Source: Sciurus carolinensis (Eukaryota > Chordata > Mammalia > Rodentia > Sciuridae). From it: a stretch of 64,000 nt of DNA. The stretch spans positions 13,739,015 to 13,803,014 of the forward strand of contig NC_062218.1 of assembly GCF_902686445.1 (NCBI RefSeq), in the 5' to 3' direction. Positions 21,738 through 33,564 of this stretch are shown in pieces. Below the pieces are notes generated by a model, which saw only the letters and a list, made by a program, of their open reading frames with translations, made no database searches and had not been told where the DNA came from. Made by a program: the position numbers and the translations under genes. Position 1 is the first letter of the stretch, and each line of letters starts with the position of its first letter.

Positions 21738-24700
21738 GCAGGCTGTGTGGTCCCAGATCCAAGAAGAGCTTAGTGAAATGAACTCACCTGCTTTTCTCCA
21801 AGCTGTCATTTCACAAGACTTTGGAAACTCGCAGTAGCATTTGGTTCCAGTTGTGGATCTTTCTTTGAAAGGAAAGCCTGAAGAATACTATGTGCTATGT
21901 AGGTTGAATTGAAGCTGTGCTAGAAGGGAGTGCCAGTAGAGGAGTCCCTGAACCCACCTTCATGGGCTGTCCATTGTTTGTCAGGGAGTTCTAAAAATAG
22001 GTCTGTGTAACACTAGAACATTTAAGAACAGTTTGAAAACCACCGTTCTAGATATTAGGAACTACTCAAGTTTATTGATGAGAACTTAGTTGGTAAAAGA
22101 AGTGGGTGTTTTCTTGTGCTCTTGGGCACGGTGTATGGGTATCAGAAAACATGTTTCAGCTCAGCTTAATTATGCAGAAATAGATGATCTCCTTTCTCTT
22201 GCAATAAAGTTCAGAATCTTTTTAACTACTAACAGGTATAGGCAAAGATGTTTTTCAAGGGGTGCTTTTCAGTATAAAACACAGCTTCTGATATATGTGT
22301 GTATATAATTATTTGATTCATATGTTCAAAATGTCTCTGGTTCAAGGACCAACAGCCATAAATTGGAGAAATAGATACAGACAAGTTAAACAATTGTTCC
22401 AAGCCGGCACATTGGCTCGAGAAAATATAGTATTCATCAATATGGCAGTTTGGGTTTCTTTCCAAGTTCATGGCTCAGCATTCTAGTTGTATTCCATTTC
22501 TTTTTCATGTGAAAATGCTACATACTCCAAGAGAACTACAGCACATTCCATCCTTATAGTTATTAGAGAACAGAAACAACAGGGGCATGCATTTATATTA
22601 TAAAATGTGTATGTATACATAAAACTTATTTAAGATGTGTCAGACATTCAAACAATTCATCATATGACAAATAACCATAAATGACACATCATCATTGATG
22701 GCCAGGACAAAGGATAATTCTACACTAAGCAGTTCAGCCAGCGTTTTATTCAGGAAAGAGGTTCTTTCTGCTATTCACTGGATGAAAGAAAGGTTTTCAG
22801 AAGAAAGCCAATGGTTTTGTAGTGCAAGGCTGTGGGGGTTAGTTCAAAGGAATCTGAGAACTGTAGAAGTCTTTGAGGGCATTTAAGTGCTGTGTTTATA
22901 AAGACAGGCAATAAATACCCTTATGTCCCCATAAATTTCCTCTTCAAAAACATGCCTTGGTGGGAACTATCTAAAGTGCACATTTGTACTGTGGTATCTT
23001 CACCAACTTCCAATCACGAATCCACAAGAAGCACATTACCTCAACCAGATGGTAGTTTTTTGTTCATAACTTCTTTTCTTTTTTAAAAGAGCGGAATTAT
23101 TTTGAACTCTAGCTTGATTTAAGTTGTTTCTCTTCTCTAAACTAAAATGGAACCACCTTGCCAATTTTACAAATTCTTTCACTTTTGAATTCACACCCAC
23201 CCTGACTGTAGTTACAGATAGACAATAGAACACCAGAAATTTAACATACTAAAATATTGTTTTGCAAATAAGAACTAGAATGCATTAATCCATAATATAG
23301 TTTGGAAATATTTTTACTATTAGAGTTTAATAACAATTTCCGTATATAATGCCCATTTTTAATGTTCTCAGATAAAAACACACATGTAGGATCATTTTCT
23401 AACATTTCAAGGAGGTTTTCAAAACTAGTCATTATGATCAAGTGCAGAACAGGACTGAAGAAACCATCCACATATCTGTGCCCCCATGTTAAATAATGTC
23501 ACAGTGATCCACAGGAAGTGATGGATGGTCCTCCCTGGGTCCCCAGTGTTTCCACAGGATTGGAACCAAAGGAGTACATGAACTGGTGACCAGTGGACCC
23601 AGCCTGCACGTGCAAGTTTTTATCCACACACTCTCCTAGTGACACAATGAGATAGGCATCTTAACCCCTATTCAGAGATTTTTCAGCTTAATTTTGCTCC
23701 ATAAGAAACATGGAATGATGTGGAGATATTATTAATAAATAAATATAGAGAACTGTCCTCTGATTGTCCTGTGGCTTCATTTTCTTGTCCATATCCGCTG
23801 TCAAAAAAAAAAAAATCATGCCTCACACATCGTATTGGGAGTTCTGAGTTGTGAAGATTATACCTAACTCTTTGGGAAGTTGGGTTCATGTTACTTTCTG
23901 ATAAACTTCTGTAAACTCAAGTCCTTAGAGTTTAGGTGGGAAAACCATTTGCTCCGCCTTTTTGTCTTCTCACCAGTGGCCCCCCGTGTATTGATTTTCC
24001 TTAGCCTGGCTTACTGTGAGCTTTCCCATTTTCACCATTGCTATCAACTCATTCAGACCTTCTTTAACCAGTTAAGTACTTCGGACAATGTGGCTCTTAC
24101 TACTGATCTCTTCCTGGAAAAAGACTGAACTATGGGTCCAAATGACCATAGGTGTCAGAGCCTAAGAAATGGCTTAGCCAGTCTTCTCACTGGTCCACAG
24201 GATGGACTGTCCTGGGCAAGGTGAAGTATCCAGTTAGTGGTCATCCTGCAACCACAGTTCTTAAATTCTGATTTTCACTTAAGGGCCCCATCCTTTTTGT
24301 GCTACCCTATTTGATAAAATTCCCTCCAGTAACAGAACTCAGTGGAATGCACTTCAAGATAGTATTGGCTAAGCTGTAGAGAATTCTACTTTACACAGTA
24401 TCTTGTGGATTCCACAGTGGTGGGTCTCTGCCATATCTTTAACTCTGCATGTTTTTGTGGCTTAACTGGCCTTCCCAAAATATCATCTGGTTGCTTAGAC
24501 CCAGGCGTGATTGTTGTAGTACCAATATCAGCCTTTGCTCTTAGAAAACAAACCCAGGCACAGAGTTCCAAAGATGGCTGCCTCCCAGACCCCAAATGCA
24601 AGAATTTCACCAGAGTAACTGACATTTGCATTGTCCCTGTACCTACTGCCTCTAAAGGAACAAAAACATGACCCAAGCTAGAACACAAATTGCAAATCCT

Positions 24701-25234
24701 TACAATCTCCTAACAGAACAAAAAACTTCTTTTGAAATAAGAGGCAGCCCAGGGTGATGGGGCACAGAGGGGTGTATGGACACCCTGACAAAGGACATTT
24801 GTGGAACTGTCTCAGTTAAAAAAAAAAAAAAAAAATGCACAGCACTTTTGATCCTCAGAGCCACTGAGCATGGAGTGCTGGGTGGGAGTAGGCCTCATGT
24901 CCTGTATACCTTCCAGCTCCTGGTTTTAAGACCAAGTAGAGGTAGAAACAAGCTTTTCTAGAATACAGCAGCAGAGCTATGGACAGAAGAGAAAGAGCTG
25001 GTGCAATGGTTCAGTTAATCTTACCAGCTTCACTGGTATTCTCAAGGAGCAGATTGTTGACCACAGAAAATCAGCTGCCCTCTGCAATGTGGCACATCGT
25101 TGAAATCCCCCTTTTGGGAACTGAGCATGCTCACTCACTGTGTTACATCCACTGTCCACCAATACTCTTGCATAAAGTGCCAGGTTGCATTTACCTTCTA
25201 CAAATACAAGTCAATAGCATATAATCATTAGACT
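21738..25234. other. Long unassigned stretch
   Basis: Three and a half kilobases without a firm repeat or gene. A short MIR-like patch may lie at about 23628-23690 ('GAGATAGGCATCTTAACCCC'). Poly-A runs occur at about 23804-23816 and 24819-24836. The latter follows a 'GTCTCAGTTAAAA' sequence that could be a worn SINE end. Open frames up to 100 codons show no domains. Confidence 0.4.
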
Positions 25235-25320
25235 TCATTTAATTATTCATTAATCACATTTATGAAGCATTGTCCCAGTTTATGAACTAGGAATAATATT
25301 GGCATAGGAGAACATGGAAA
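25235..25320 (-). mobile_element. Possible L2/MIR fragment
   Basis: 'ATTATTCATTAATCACATTTATGAAGCATTGTCCCAG' has the spacing of a reversed L2 tail ('attcattcaacaaatatttattgagc...tgccagg'). Confidence 0.35.
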
Positions 25321-25377
25321 AGTAAACTTATGGATCGAGTTGACATTGACTCACTTTGGGAATGGAAGGAAGAATAT

Positions 25378-25515
25378 AGAGAGACAATGGTTATGGAACA
25401 TCTGCAAAGCCCAGACATTGTATGTATATTACTGCACAGAGTCCTCACAAGACCTCTGTTAGGTAGCTATTATTTCCCCCAATTTCAAATTAAGAAATGG
25501 CCTTGAAGAAACAGA
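25378..25515 (+). mobile_element. MIR SINE
   Basis: 'CAGACATTGTATGTATATTACTG', 'GAGTCCTCACAAGACCTCTGTTAGGTAGCTATTATTTCCCCC' and 'AATTAAGAAATGG' follow the MIR core in plus orientation. Confidence 0.7.
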
Positions 25516-27318
25516 GCATATTTGAGCGTCACAGCCAGTGCAAGGAGAGCACAGAGGGGAGCGATGTTGGTCTTTCCCCACTCCAGGGGAGGAGAATGCA
25601 GACGTGGGCCACCCTGACACAGTGAACAGGAATGTGTCCCTGGAGGACTGGGTGATGTGGCAATGGGAAGATGGGCAGAAGTAGAAAGTGCTGACCTGCC
25701 CCAGAAAGGAACCTCAGCTCTGGCAGAGTCAACTGGGCTGCAGACATGTGCCCGCTGACTTAAAGGAGAGGGACTGCCCATACTCTCCACCCTAGGCCAC
25801 ATTTCAAGTGGGGAACTGCTCATCCTACCTAAGAAAGCCCCTGAAAACTCAGGTGTCTTATATGTGTGCAGGTTGGTGTGTGTTGGGAGCATGTTCTCAC
25901 GTGTGTGGTGGAGGCCCACTGTGTGTAGAGATACCCAGGTTGATTGCAATCCCCACATGTAACACAGAGCAAAATGTTTTAACAGTGACCTGTTCTGCTA
26001 AAGTTTCCCAAGGCAATGACCAGAGAGCAGGTTATCCACTCTGAATTAAATCTTATTTTATCAGCTATCTAGTGCAGGTGGCAATAAGGAATAAAAACCC
26101 AAGAGTGGAAAATCAGAAAAAAAAAATATAAAAGGACTGAGAAATTTGCTAATAATTGAAGATTTCCAGTACTAATCTTTCCACTTGGAGCATATGCTTT
26201 CTGATCATCGCTTTCTTCTTAAGAGCCCATTTTTATTGAAGAAGAGTTTAGGTGTCTTGTTTTCTGTGCCAGAGAGTATCGAATTTTGTTCACAGAAATC
26301 AAGGCAGAAATGTGGCAGGTGCAAGCCTAGTTTGATCCACGTGAACTAGATGTTTACAATGTCTGCATGGAGGCCTGAGAGAAAGTTGAGAAAATTAGTG
26401 CAGATTTGTTAATGCTGATGTGGTTTAGGTTTTATTAGAAAAAAATCAATAGAATCAGTAGATTCTAGTTTCTATTAAAATCAGTATTGAGGAAATATTA
26501 AAGAAATGTTATCCAAAACTTTTTTTCCATTGTAAGGAATGCAAAGCAAGCTGAAACTGGCCTTTCTGTAAAATGAATCTATTAGTTGGTGAGACTGAAG
26601 AGTTCTGGTGCTTTCTTGGTTTGGGCAGGATAAGTTCAGATGTTCTGAGAATGAGCTCAGAGATCCAATTCTCCCTCCAAGACTCTCTTCCGACTTCTGA
26701 AGTGCTGCTACCATTTACTGAAGAATTCTATTTACGTGATTGGAAGGATTACTATTTGAAACTTAAGTGGTCCTTAAAACTCAAAATCTCACAAGGAGAG
26801 AAACCAGCTCTGACTCCAGGCCTCCATTCCAGCCCCAGGAGGTGTCTGATGGGTGAGCAGGCATTGGTCATCCCGCTTTCATGGGAGAGAAGAAGCCACT
26901 GTCTGATAGCTCCCTCCAAGACCTCTGAAGCAGGGGAAGGGCAGGTCCCCAGGGAGGACACACAGGAACCACAGCTGTTCTCTCCAGGACTGCATGAAAT
27001 CCTGGTTTGACAGGGAGGAAGACAGCTTAGAGAACAGACTGGAGCTCACCTGAATGCAGAAAGGGCATTAGTGGGTGTGTAGACGCTCCAAGATCCAAAA
27101 GGTGAAAGATTGGAATTGGGAGTAGATTTTTCCTGAGCATTCAGAAGCAAGATACATGTAGGATTTGGACTTCACTCCTACACTTCATAAAACAGAACTC
27201 TCAATCAGCACCTCACGAATCTATGGAGGGAGCTGAGAACAGATGGCTGCTACCTCTAACGTCCTCTTTCCTGTCCCCTTAGGACCTCACATGGCCTTTG
27301 GCTTCCACTGTTCTTAGC
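25516..27318. other. Unassigned sequence with two unrecognised ORFs
   Basis: No repeat identified. A 157-codon minus frame (25485-25958) and a 145-codon plus frame (26573-27010) are the longest here. Neither has a recognisable domain, and both are overlapped by frames on the other strand. I do not call them genes. Confidence 0.35.
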
Positions 27319-27440
27319 CTCTCCCTCTCTCTAGTGGCTCCATCCCTCTTTCTCTCTGCCCTCCCTCTCTTCCTCCTTTTTTTCTTCCCACCCCACTTCC
27401 TCCTCTACCCTCTCTCTTTACTCCCTTCTCTCCCTTTAAA
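27319..27440. repeat. Long polypyrimidine tract
   Basis: About 120 bases that are overwhelmingly C/T on the plus strand, with only a few purine interruptions (for example AGTGG at about 27332). CCCTCTCT and TTTCTCTC motifs recur. Confidence 0.9.
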
Positions 27441-28454
27441 GTAGCTCTTTGAAAACAACATACAATAGTACCATTTGGTGAGAACAATTCCTTTCTCTCC
27501 ACTTTTACTTAGAGTTGTTTCCACCATAATTGCAGCTGAGATGAAGTACTGACCCTTCCATGTTGAGAAAATTAAAAGTGTTTCCAAGGTCAAAGAAAAC
27601 AAACCCCTAAACACCGCCTGCAAGGAAAATACCCACATAAAGTAACTGCTCCCTTTCTGACACCAAAACATGTAATTCTCTAGTTTTCCCTGAAGAATAG
27701 ATCCCCTACCCGTTCTTATCATCGTCAAAGATGCTGGCGCTGGAACAACTCAGCCTAGCAGGTCTTCCATGGCCCATACAAACACGCGTGTGAATTATTT
27801 TCCCTAAGAAAAATCCTACAAGATTATGTATTATACTGGGAAAAATGAAACCTTCCCCAGCCATGTTGTGTGAATGGGACAAACGAAGATTTTGCTTTTG
27901 ATTATGTCAAGAGTGAATGCAGTTCTACACTTTGTCACATGTGGACACACAATGAACCGTGGAAAGAAGTGATTATTGAGTGCAGTTAATGAATAGCTCC
28001 GAGATAAGATGTGCCTCTGATCACATGGAGGATTATTCAAGCCTCTGACTTCCAGGTCTCACAGTCAATGTGCCTATCAGACAAAACCACCACCACACGT
28101 ACAGCTTATAAATAAAATAGTATACAGGTATGTGCATTTACCCCCACACAGTCACATGTGATCGGAAGTTTCCAGATGCTGCATGTGAGAAATTGTTCCT
28201 ATATTTTGTACTTTAATAATACCTGTGACTTGGGTCATCACATATGGAGTGAATAAGCCTACCTTTGTTTCTAACCTAAGATAGTTAGAAACATTGCAAG
28301 TTGCATTATGGTAAGAAATAAATTCGGACTGTGTTAAGCCACAGTGAAGCACATATTTTCCACTTAAATATTTAAATCTTTCATAATTAGAAGAGCCTAT
28401 GAATTCCAATGCATACATTTCAGAATAAAGTTCTAGTGCTGACTGTGCGCTGAA
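27441..28454. other. Unassigned sequence
   Basis: No repeat or gene recognised. A 107-codon minus frame (27405-27728) partly overlaps the pyrimidine tract and looks accidental. Confidence 0.4.
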
Positions 28455-28700
28455 GTACCTTATCCTCCCTCAGATCTTCAATCACTCACCCCTTCCTCTC
28501 CCTAAAGCCAGTGCTGCAACTTATTAGCACACAGTCCTTTAATCAATGCATGCTGTTTATCAACTCGGTGATTTCACTTTAGACCTCCTCTCCCTGGAAG
28601 GCCCTTCCCATCGACTCCACCATTCTCCAGAGAATCCTGCCAGACTTGATTCAAGCATACCTCTTACCAAACGCCTCCAGACAGTCCTCAGTCTAAAGAT
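28455..28700 (+). mobile_element. Possible L2 LINE fragment
   Basis: 'CTCTCCCTGGAAGGCCCTTCCC' (about 28587-28608) and the following 'CCTGCCAGACTTGATTCAAG' follow the order of the upstream part of the L2 3' region in sense. Confidence 0.4.
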
Positions 28701-28823
28701 GGTGGTGTCTGTTCCATAGAAACTGTGCACCACATGAATCAGTCTCAGCAGTGACTCCTTGTTCAACTGCAACACAGCCTCAGTGCATCTTCAGTAATTC
28801 CAACGTTGGTTCCCAAAAATGCA

Positions 28824-29526
28824 TGAGCAGAATAATGGTCCCCTAAGTGTCCACCAGCTAATCCCTGGAACCTGTGAATGTATTCCATAACAGCAAAGGA
28901 ACATTGCAGGTGGAATTAAGATTGTGAAATATATATAATACATACACACATGTATATACATACATATATGTGGATGTTATACATTATATAATACAGTATA
29001 ATAAAAATATAGTATTATTATTAATATATTATATTAATAATATATTATATTATACAAGGAGGATGACCTGGCTTATCCATGTGTGCCTGATCTAAACACC
29101 TGTGTCCTCAAAGTAGAAGAGCACAGCAGGAGAGAATGACACAGAAGAGGCAGGCAAGATTTCATGTGTGACAGGGACTCGGTGACCCACTATTGCTGGT
29201 TTTAGAAGTGGAGGAAGGGGGCCTTGGGCCATGGAATGTGTGTGTGTCCTCTAGAGCCAGTACAGCCACCAAGACAACAGGACCCTGAAGCCTGCAAAGC
29301 AGAGTCCTTTAACTGCAAAGAATCTTCCCACATCCCAAACTAAGCAAGGAAAGGACTTTGTCCCTAGAACCTCAGAAAGAAGGGTGGCCCTACCAACATC
29401 TTGATCTAAACTTGCTGAGATCCATGTCAGAAGTATAACCTTCAAAACTGTTAGATAATTAATTTGTGCTATTTAAGGTACTAAGCCTATGGTAATTTGA
29501 TATAGCAGCAGTAGGAAGCCAATACA
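28824..29526 (+). mobile_element. MLT1 LTR, near full length, carrying an AT-rich array
   Basis: The 5' side has 'TGAGCAGAATAATGGTCCCC' and 'CTAATCCCTGGAACCTGTGAA'. The 3' side has 'AGAACCTCAGAAAGAAGG', 'CTACCAACATCTTGATCTAA' and 'GGTAATTTGATATAGCAGCAG...GGAAGCCAATACACC'. An AT-rich repeat at 28926-29056 interrupts it. Noncoding solo LTR. Confidence 0.85.
28926..29056. repeat. AT-rich/TA array, cruciform-prone
   Basis: Runs of (TA), (ATT) and (TAT) variants. The part at about 29015-29055 includes TAATATATTA twice, a perfect palindrome unit. Confidence 0.9.
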
Positions 29527-29784
29527 CCCTGCCAGGCACGGACTTAGGCACAACAGACCACCAATGCTGTGGTGTTTGGACTTGGGGAACAACCTGAGAG
29601 GCTTCGTCTATGAGTGAATGTAATCCACGATCTGTCCCTTGGGCATTGGTAAGGATAGCATGAAAAATACAGAAAAAGCATGCAGAGGACGGTTGGCACC
29701 TGAGCATTTTACTCCTACCCCCCTGTACCCAGGCCTCTGGGTCTGCAGTTGTCACATACTCACCCCTTACCCTCTTTAAATTCC
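29527..29784. other. Unassigned spacer between two LTRs
   Basis: No recognised repeat. The sequence separates oppositely oriented MLT1 LTRs. Confidence 0.4.
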
Positions 29785-29880
29785 CATTCTATGAGGTCTT
29801 CTCAGTGGGGTCTTCCTTTATCACATTTAAAATTCTACTCTTTACCCCATCCCTGACATTCTCTTCTCTGCAAATCACAA
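29785..29880 (+). mobile_element. L2 LINE fragment
   Basis: 'TGAGGTCTTCTCAGTGGGGTCTTCC', 'ATTTAAAATTCTACTC' and 'TACCCCATCCCTGACATTCTC' match the sense L2 segment 'gaggccttccctgacc...aaaatagca...cccatc'. Confidence 0.5.
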
Positions 29881-29884
29881 GAGT

Positions 29885-30361
29885 GGCTCTATCAATTATC
29901 TCCTGCTCTATAACAAATTTCTCCAACACTTAGAAACTTCAAAGAAGGCACATACATTTTCTCACTCTCTATGTGGTCAGGAATCCAGAGTTAGGTCAGC
30001 AAGGGGGCTGTGGTCATCTCCAGGCTCTGCTGAAGAGGTGTAGCTTTCCACCTTACACGCATGGCTGTGGCCAGTCCCAGTCTGTCGCGGGCTGCTTGTA
30101 GAGACCTTGATTCCTCTCTGGCTGTTGACGGGAGGCTGCCCTCAATCCCAACCCACCTGGGTTTATCATCAAACAAGCCCAGAAGTGAGAGGCAGTGCTG
30201 ATAACCCAGTCTTGGGAGTGACATCCCCTCACTTTCCCTAGATTCTCTGTGTTAGAAGGAAATCTCTAGGACTAACCTGTACTCAGGGGAGTGATCACAC
30301 AAAAGTGTGAGTACCAGCAAGTAGGCATCCTTGAGAGCCAGGTCAGAAGGTGCCTACCACA
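29885..30361 (-). mobile_element. MLT1 LTR
   Basis: Reverse-complement MLT1. The left edge has 'CTATAACAAATTTCTCC', the reverse of the 3' terminal '..TTTGTTA..'. The middle has 'CAGGAATCCAGAGTTAG' and 'GGGAGTGACATCCCCTCACTTTCCC'. The right edge is 'AGGTGCCTACCACA', the reverse of the family's TGTGGTAGGC start. Confidence 0.8.
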
Positions 30362-30385
30362 TCATACACCCTAGGCCACATGGGA

Positions 30386-30682
30386 CAGTCCCCATTCACA
30401 CATGCTGTCCTAGTGTAATCAGCAGTGGCACTTCCTGTCCACATATGTAGCCCTGATGTGATTACCAGTGGCACTTCCTGTTCACATATGTAGCCCTGGT
30501 GTGATTACCGGTGATACTTCCTGTTCACATATGTAGCCCTGGTGTGATTACCGGTGGCACTTCCTATTCACATATGTAGCCCTGGTGTGATTACCAGTGG
30601 TACTTCCTGTTCACATATGTAGCCCTGGTATAATTACCAGTGGTACTTCCTATTTATATATATGTATTCCTGCTATCAGTGG
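30386..30682. repeat. 43-bp minisatellite, about seven units
   Basis: Unit starts fall at 30386, 30429, 30472, 30515, 30558, 30601 and 30644, exactly 43 bp apart. The last unit is about 4 bp shorter. The typical unit begins 'CACTTCCTGTTCACATATG' and ends 'GGTGTGATTACCAGTGG'. The first and last units are the most diverged, the usual pattern for arrays that turn over in the middle. Six units carry ACTTCCT (AGGAAGT on the other strand, an ETS-type core). The array starts 25 bp past the end of the MLT1 LTR. Confidence 0.98.
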
Positions 30683-31049
30683 CATTTCTTTCATTCAAAA
30701 CTGTCTTGATGAGATAATAAATTACTTGGTCTCCCCCCTTATCACATTCCAATATAATACAGAATTGACTAATTTGTTTCAAACTCTTATCTAAATATAA
30801 CAGATAATACAGATCTTTATCCGATTTTTCATTGCCGGTTCCCTAGTTCTCAGAATAGTAGTTGATCTTCGGAACATATTTGCCAACAGAGTGTATATTT
30901 TGTTATGAAATGTTTGAAGTCACTGCCACTGAATAAAATCAGTGTTCTTGGAATCTGTGCTGTTGCTATATAGTCTCACGATTTTCATCCATACTGTTTG
31001 GGGGGATAATCAAAGCAACAATTCAGTAATCAGCTGCTTATGCCAAAGT
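30683..31049. other. Unassigned AT-rich sequence
   Basis: No repeat or gene recognised. Confidence 0.4.
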
Positions 31050-31300
31050 ATGTTGAGAGAGGAAAAATGGACCTGGCCTGTCCAAATGGCCAGTGGGGTG
31101 GAGTGGGGATTATGAGAGTCCTTTTGGAGCTGGTGATGCAGGATTGAATTTAAAATCGTAAGAGTCCAGGGGGTGCAAGTATGGGGTGCTGTAGTAGCAT
31201 CCAGAGCTGAGAGGTTGGTAAAGAGGTGCAGGTGAGATGAAGAGTCTTGGAGGCCATCCCGAGGAATGTGAATTTACCCTAAAGACTGCATTTGAAGAGG
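31050..31300 (-). mobile_element. Possible L2 LINE fragment
   Basis: Purine-rich sequence ('GGAGCTGGTGATGCAGGATTG', 'CAGAGCTGAGAGG', 'GAAGAGTCTTGGAGGCC') has the style of the antisense L2 3' region. Weak. Confidence 0.3.
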
Positions 31301-33161
31301 GAGAACGACAAATGGAATGTATGGATCAGAAAAGTCCCTCAGACAGGTAGAGAGGATGAGGTTAGGTGTGTCTGGAAGCAAGGAAAGGGTAAGGTTTGTG
31401 TGTGTGTTTGGGTGCATTAGAGCAGAGGGAATGGATAGGAAGGAAAAGTCTGAGGAAATACTCAGACACATTCATGCTAGTTTTGCTGGTCTTAGTGACC
31501 CTATAAATTCCTTTTTCTGCTACATTTTTATGATGGAGTTATATCACGTGCAAAATGAAATGAGGCACACATTAAAAATGTTTCTGGCATTTTTAATTAA
31601 ATAGATACTTACCATGTTGCATGTGAAGTTACTCTGGAAATGCAGTCACTTTCGTAGCCGTGGTAGTCATCCAATAGGTCAATTGTAACCACTGTTGATT
31701 TTGCACACTACTCCTAAGCTCTAAGTTCAGACCCTTGCCCTGTGATACTTGATTCGCCTCTCAGTCTCTGCACGTGAAACTTGAAGCAAGAAATTTACTT
31801 CTTGAAGTAATGAGCCATGATCCTTTGTCACTTTTTTTTTTAACCATTCCATTTTATAGTTAGGAATATTTGTGGTCCAACTTCCACTTAACTTTTGATA
31901 AATGGGTGCTTCTGTTTCAATTTCTTTAAAATAAGAAATTAGAAAAATAAACTCAGGTAATGCTTTTTGAAAAATCTTTTCATTATGTGATGCATAATGA
32001 CTTGCCAGAAGCAAAGGCATGTATTAGTGTGGGACACAGAGCCCTCTCCGTGGGGAACAGTGAAGAAGTGTGTTGAGAACTGATGAATGAAAAGCTAAAG
32101 GGGCATCCTAAACTGGGTCATTTTTATCAACTTTTATATGTCAAAGAGATATTTCACGATTTAAGATCAGTGAATTTGCTTCTGTAGTGATCACCTGAAC
32201 TCTTAGATGACTTCCTTTTTCATCTACCTTTTTTCCATTCAGGAAAGTCACTCGACTGACCGGGTTGTGCAACTGGTGGTACCAAAGCCAAATCTCCAGC
32301 CTATGGCATCCACTCGTACTGCCATGGGATTCACAGCACAACTGCACAACTATTTGCAATGGTTTTCTCTTTAGCAACACAGATATTTTACCAAGTTCCC
32401 AAAAGTTTCCCTGTTTATATCAATGATGTCTTTGTGAGGATTTGAACAAAAGACTTTTACTCTGCTTCTTTGCAAAGTCCCTACTGACTTCCTAATATAA
32501 TATTCAAAGAAAAGTTAGACTAATGTGGTAGTAACAGAGAGAGTAATTTTCTTCCTGTTGCCTGTTAATTTATATGAAGGGTCCATTTAATCATATTTTA
32601 ATTCCACAGAGATTAAGAGATACAATTAAGAAAACACTGACAATCTATCTTTGTCATTCTAATTCCTTGCTGTTTAGATCCGTGCACTTGGCAAGGTAAA
32701 TAATACTGAATAATGAAATAATCTCAAACTATTATTTGGAGGCATCTCTCAGTAGGCAGCAAAAGACAGATCCTGTAACAGAGGAAACTAACAAGCCAAA
32801 CAGAGAAAATTAGTAATAACATTAATTTCTAGTCTACTATTATTTCTGCATTGCTGAGCCCATCTGTGGCACTAATTTCTCTTTTTAAAATAATTTGTAA
32901 TGCTCTAAATTCCTACTGCTCTGATCACTGGGCTCCTAAAGGAATTATTGTTCTTTAATATCTCTATAATACAGAAGCATGATACTTAGTACTGGTTAGT
33001 CTCCGAAAGAATTTCAGTCTTCCACACCTGTCCCTGTTCATCTTGCAAGGTTTATCATATAGTTCTTGGATGGTCTTCTGGCCCTGCCAGACTTTCGGGC
33101 CTTCTCCTAAAGAGGTGCTGGGTTTCAGCCCTTTGTGAGTGTTGCTTGACTCCACAGCTGC
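31301..33161. other. Unassigned sequence
   Basis: Mostly AT-rich. Includes a TG-rich patch at about 31397-31412 and frames up to 97 codons without domains. No gene recognised. Confidence 0.4.
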
Positions 33162-33564
33162 TGTATTAGTCAGATTTTCATCACTATAATGAAATACCTG
33201 ACATAATTACTTATAAAGAAAAGGGGGTTATTTAGCTGACAGCTTTGAAGGTCCAAGGGCATGTCACCATCCTCAGTTCAGTTCTGGCAAAGGTCCCATG
33301 GCAGATAAGAGATGCGAGGTGATGGGCAGCAATGGTGGAAGCATGTGTCCAGGTAAACAGTCACATCTTGAACCAGGCAGCAGAGAGTTAAGAGGGGCCA
33401 GGCTCCCACTTTAATCCTCACACTTACAGTGACATAAGGACCTTCCACCAGGCCCTGCCTCTTAAAGGTTCCACAGCATCTCTCAATACTGTCACCTGTG
33501 GACCAAGCCTCCAATCACATGAAACTTTGTGGGGGGTAGGCATAGTCAGAGCATATCCAAAACA
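33162..33564 (-). mobile_element. MaLR LTR
   Basis: The left edge is 'TGTATTAGTCAG' and the right edge is 'GCATATCCAAAACA', giving TG...CA ends. The interior has 'GGACCTTCCACCAGGCCCTG', 'CCTCTTAAAGGTTCCACAGC' and 'GGACCAAGCCTCCAATCACATG', matching reverse-complement MaLR LTRs. Flanks GCTGC and GCAAC agree at only three of five positions, so any duplication has decayed. Confidence 0.85.

Noticed and set aside
24776..24961. Short gene with a poly-Lys stretch
   Set aside because: The lysines come from a poly-A run that is probably a worn retroelement tail.
25485..25958. 157-codon minus-strand gene
   Set aside because: No domain is recognisable, other frames overlap it, and its left end lies in a MIR element.
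30386..30682. CRISPR-like array
   Set aside because: Whole 43-bp units repeat with no unique spacers, in mammalian DNA, so it is a minisatellite.
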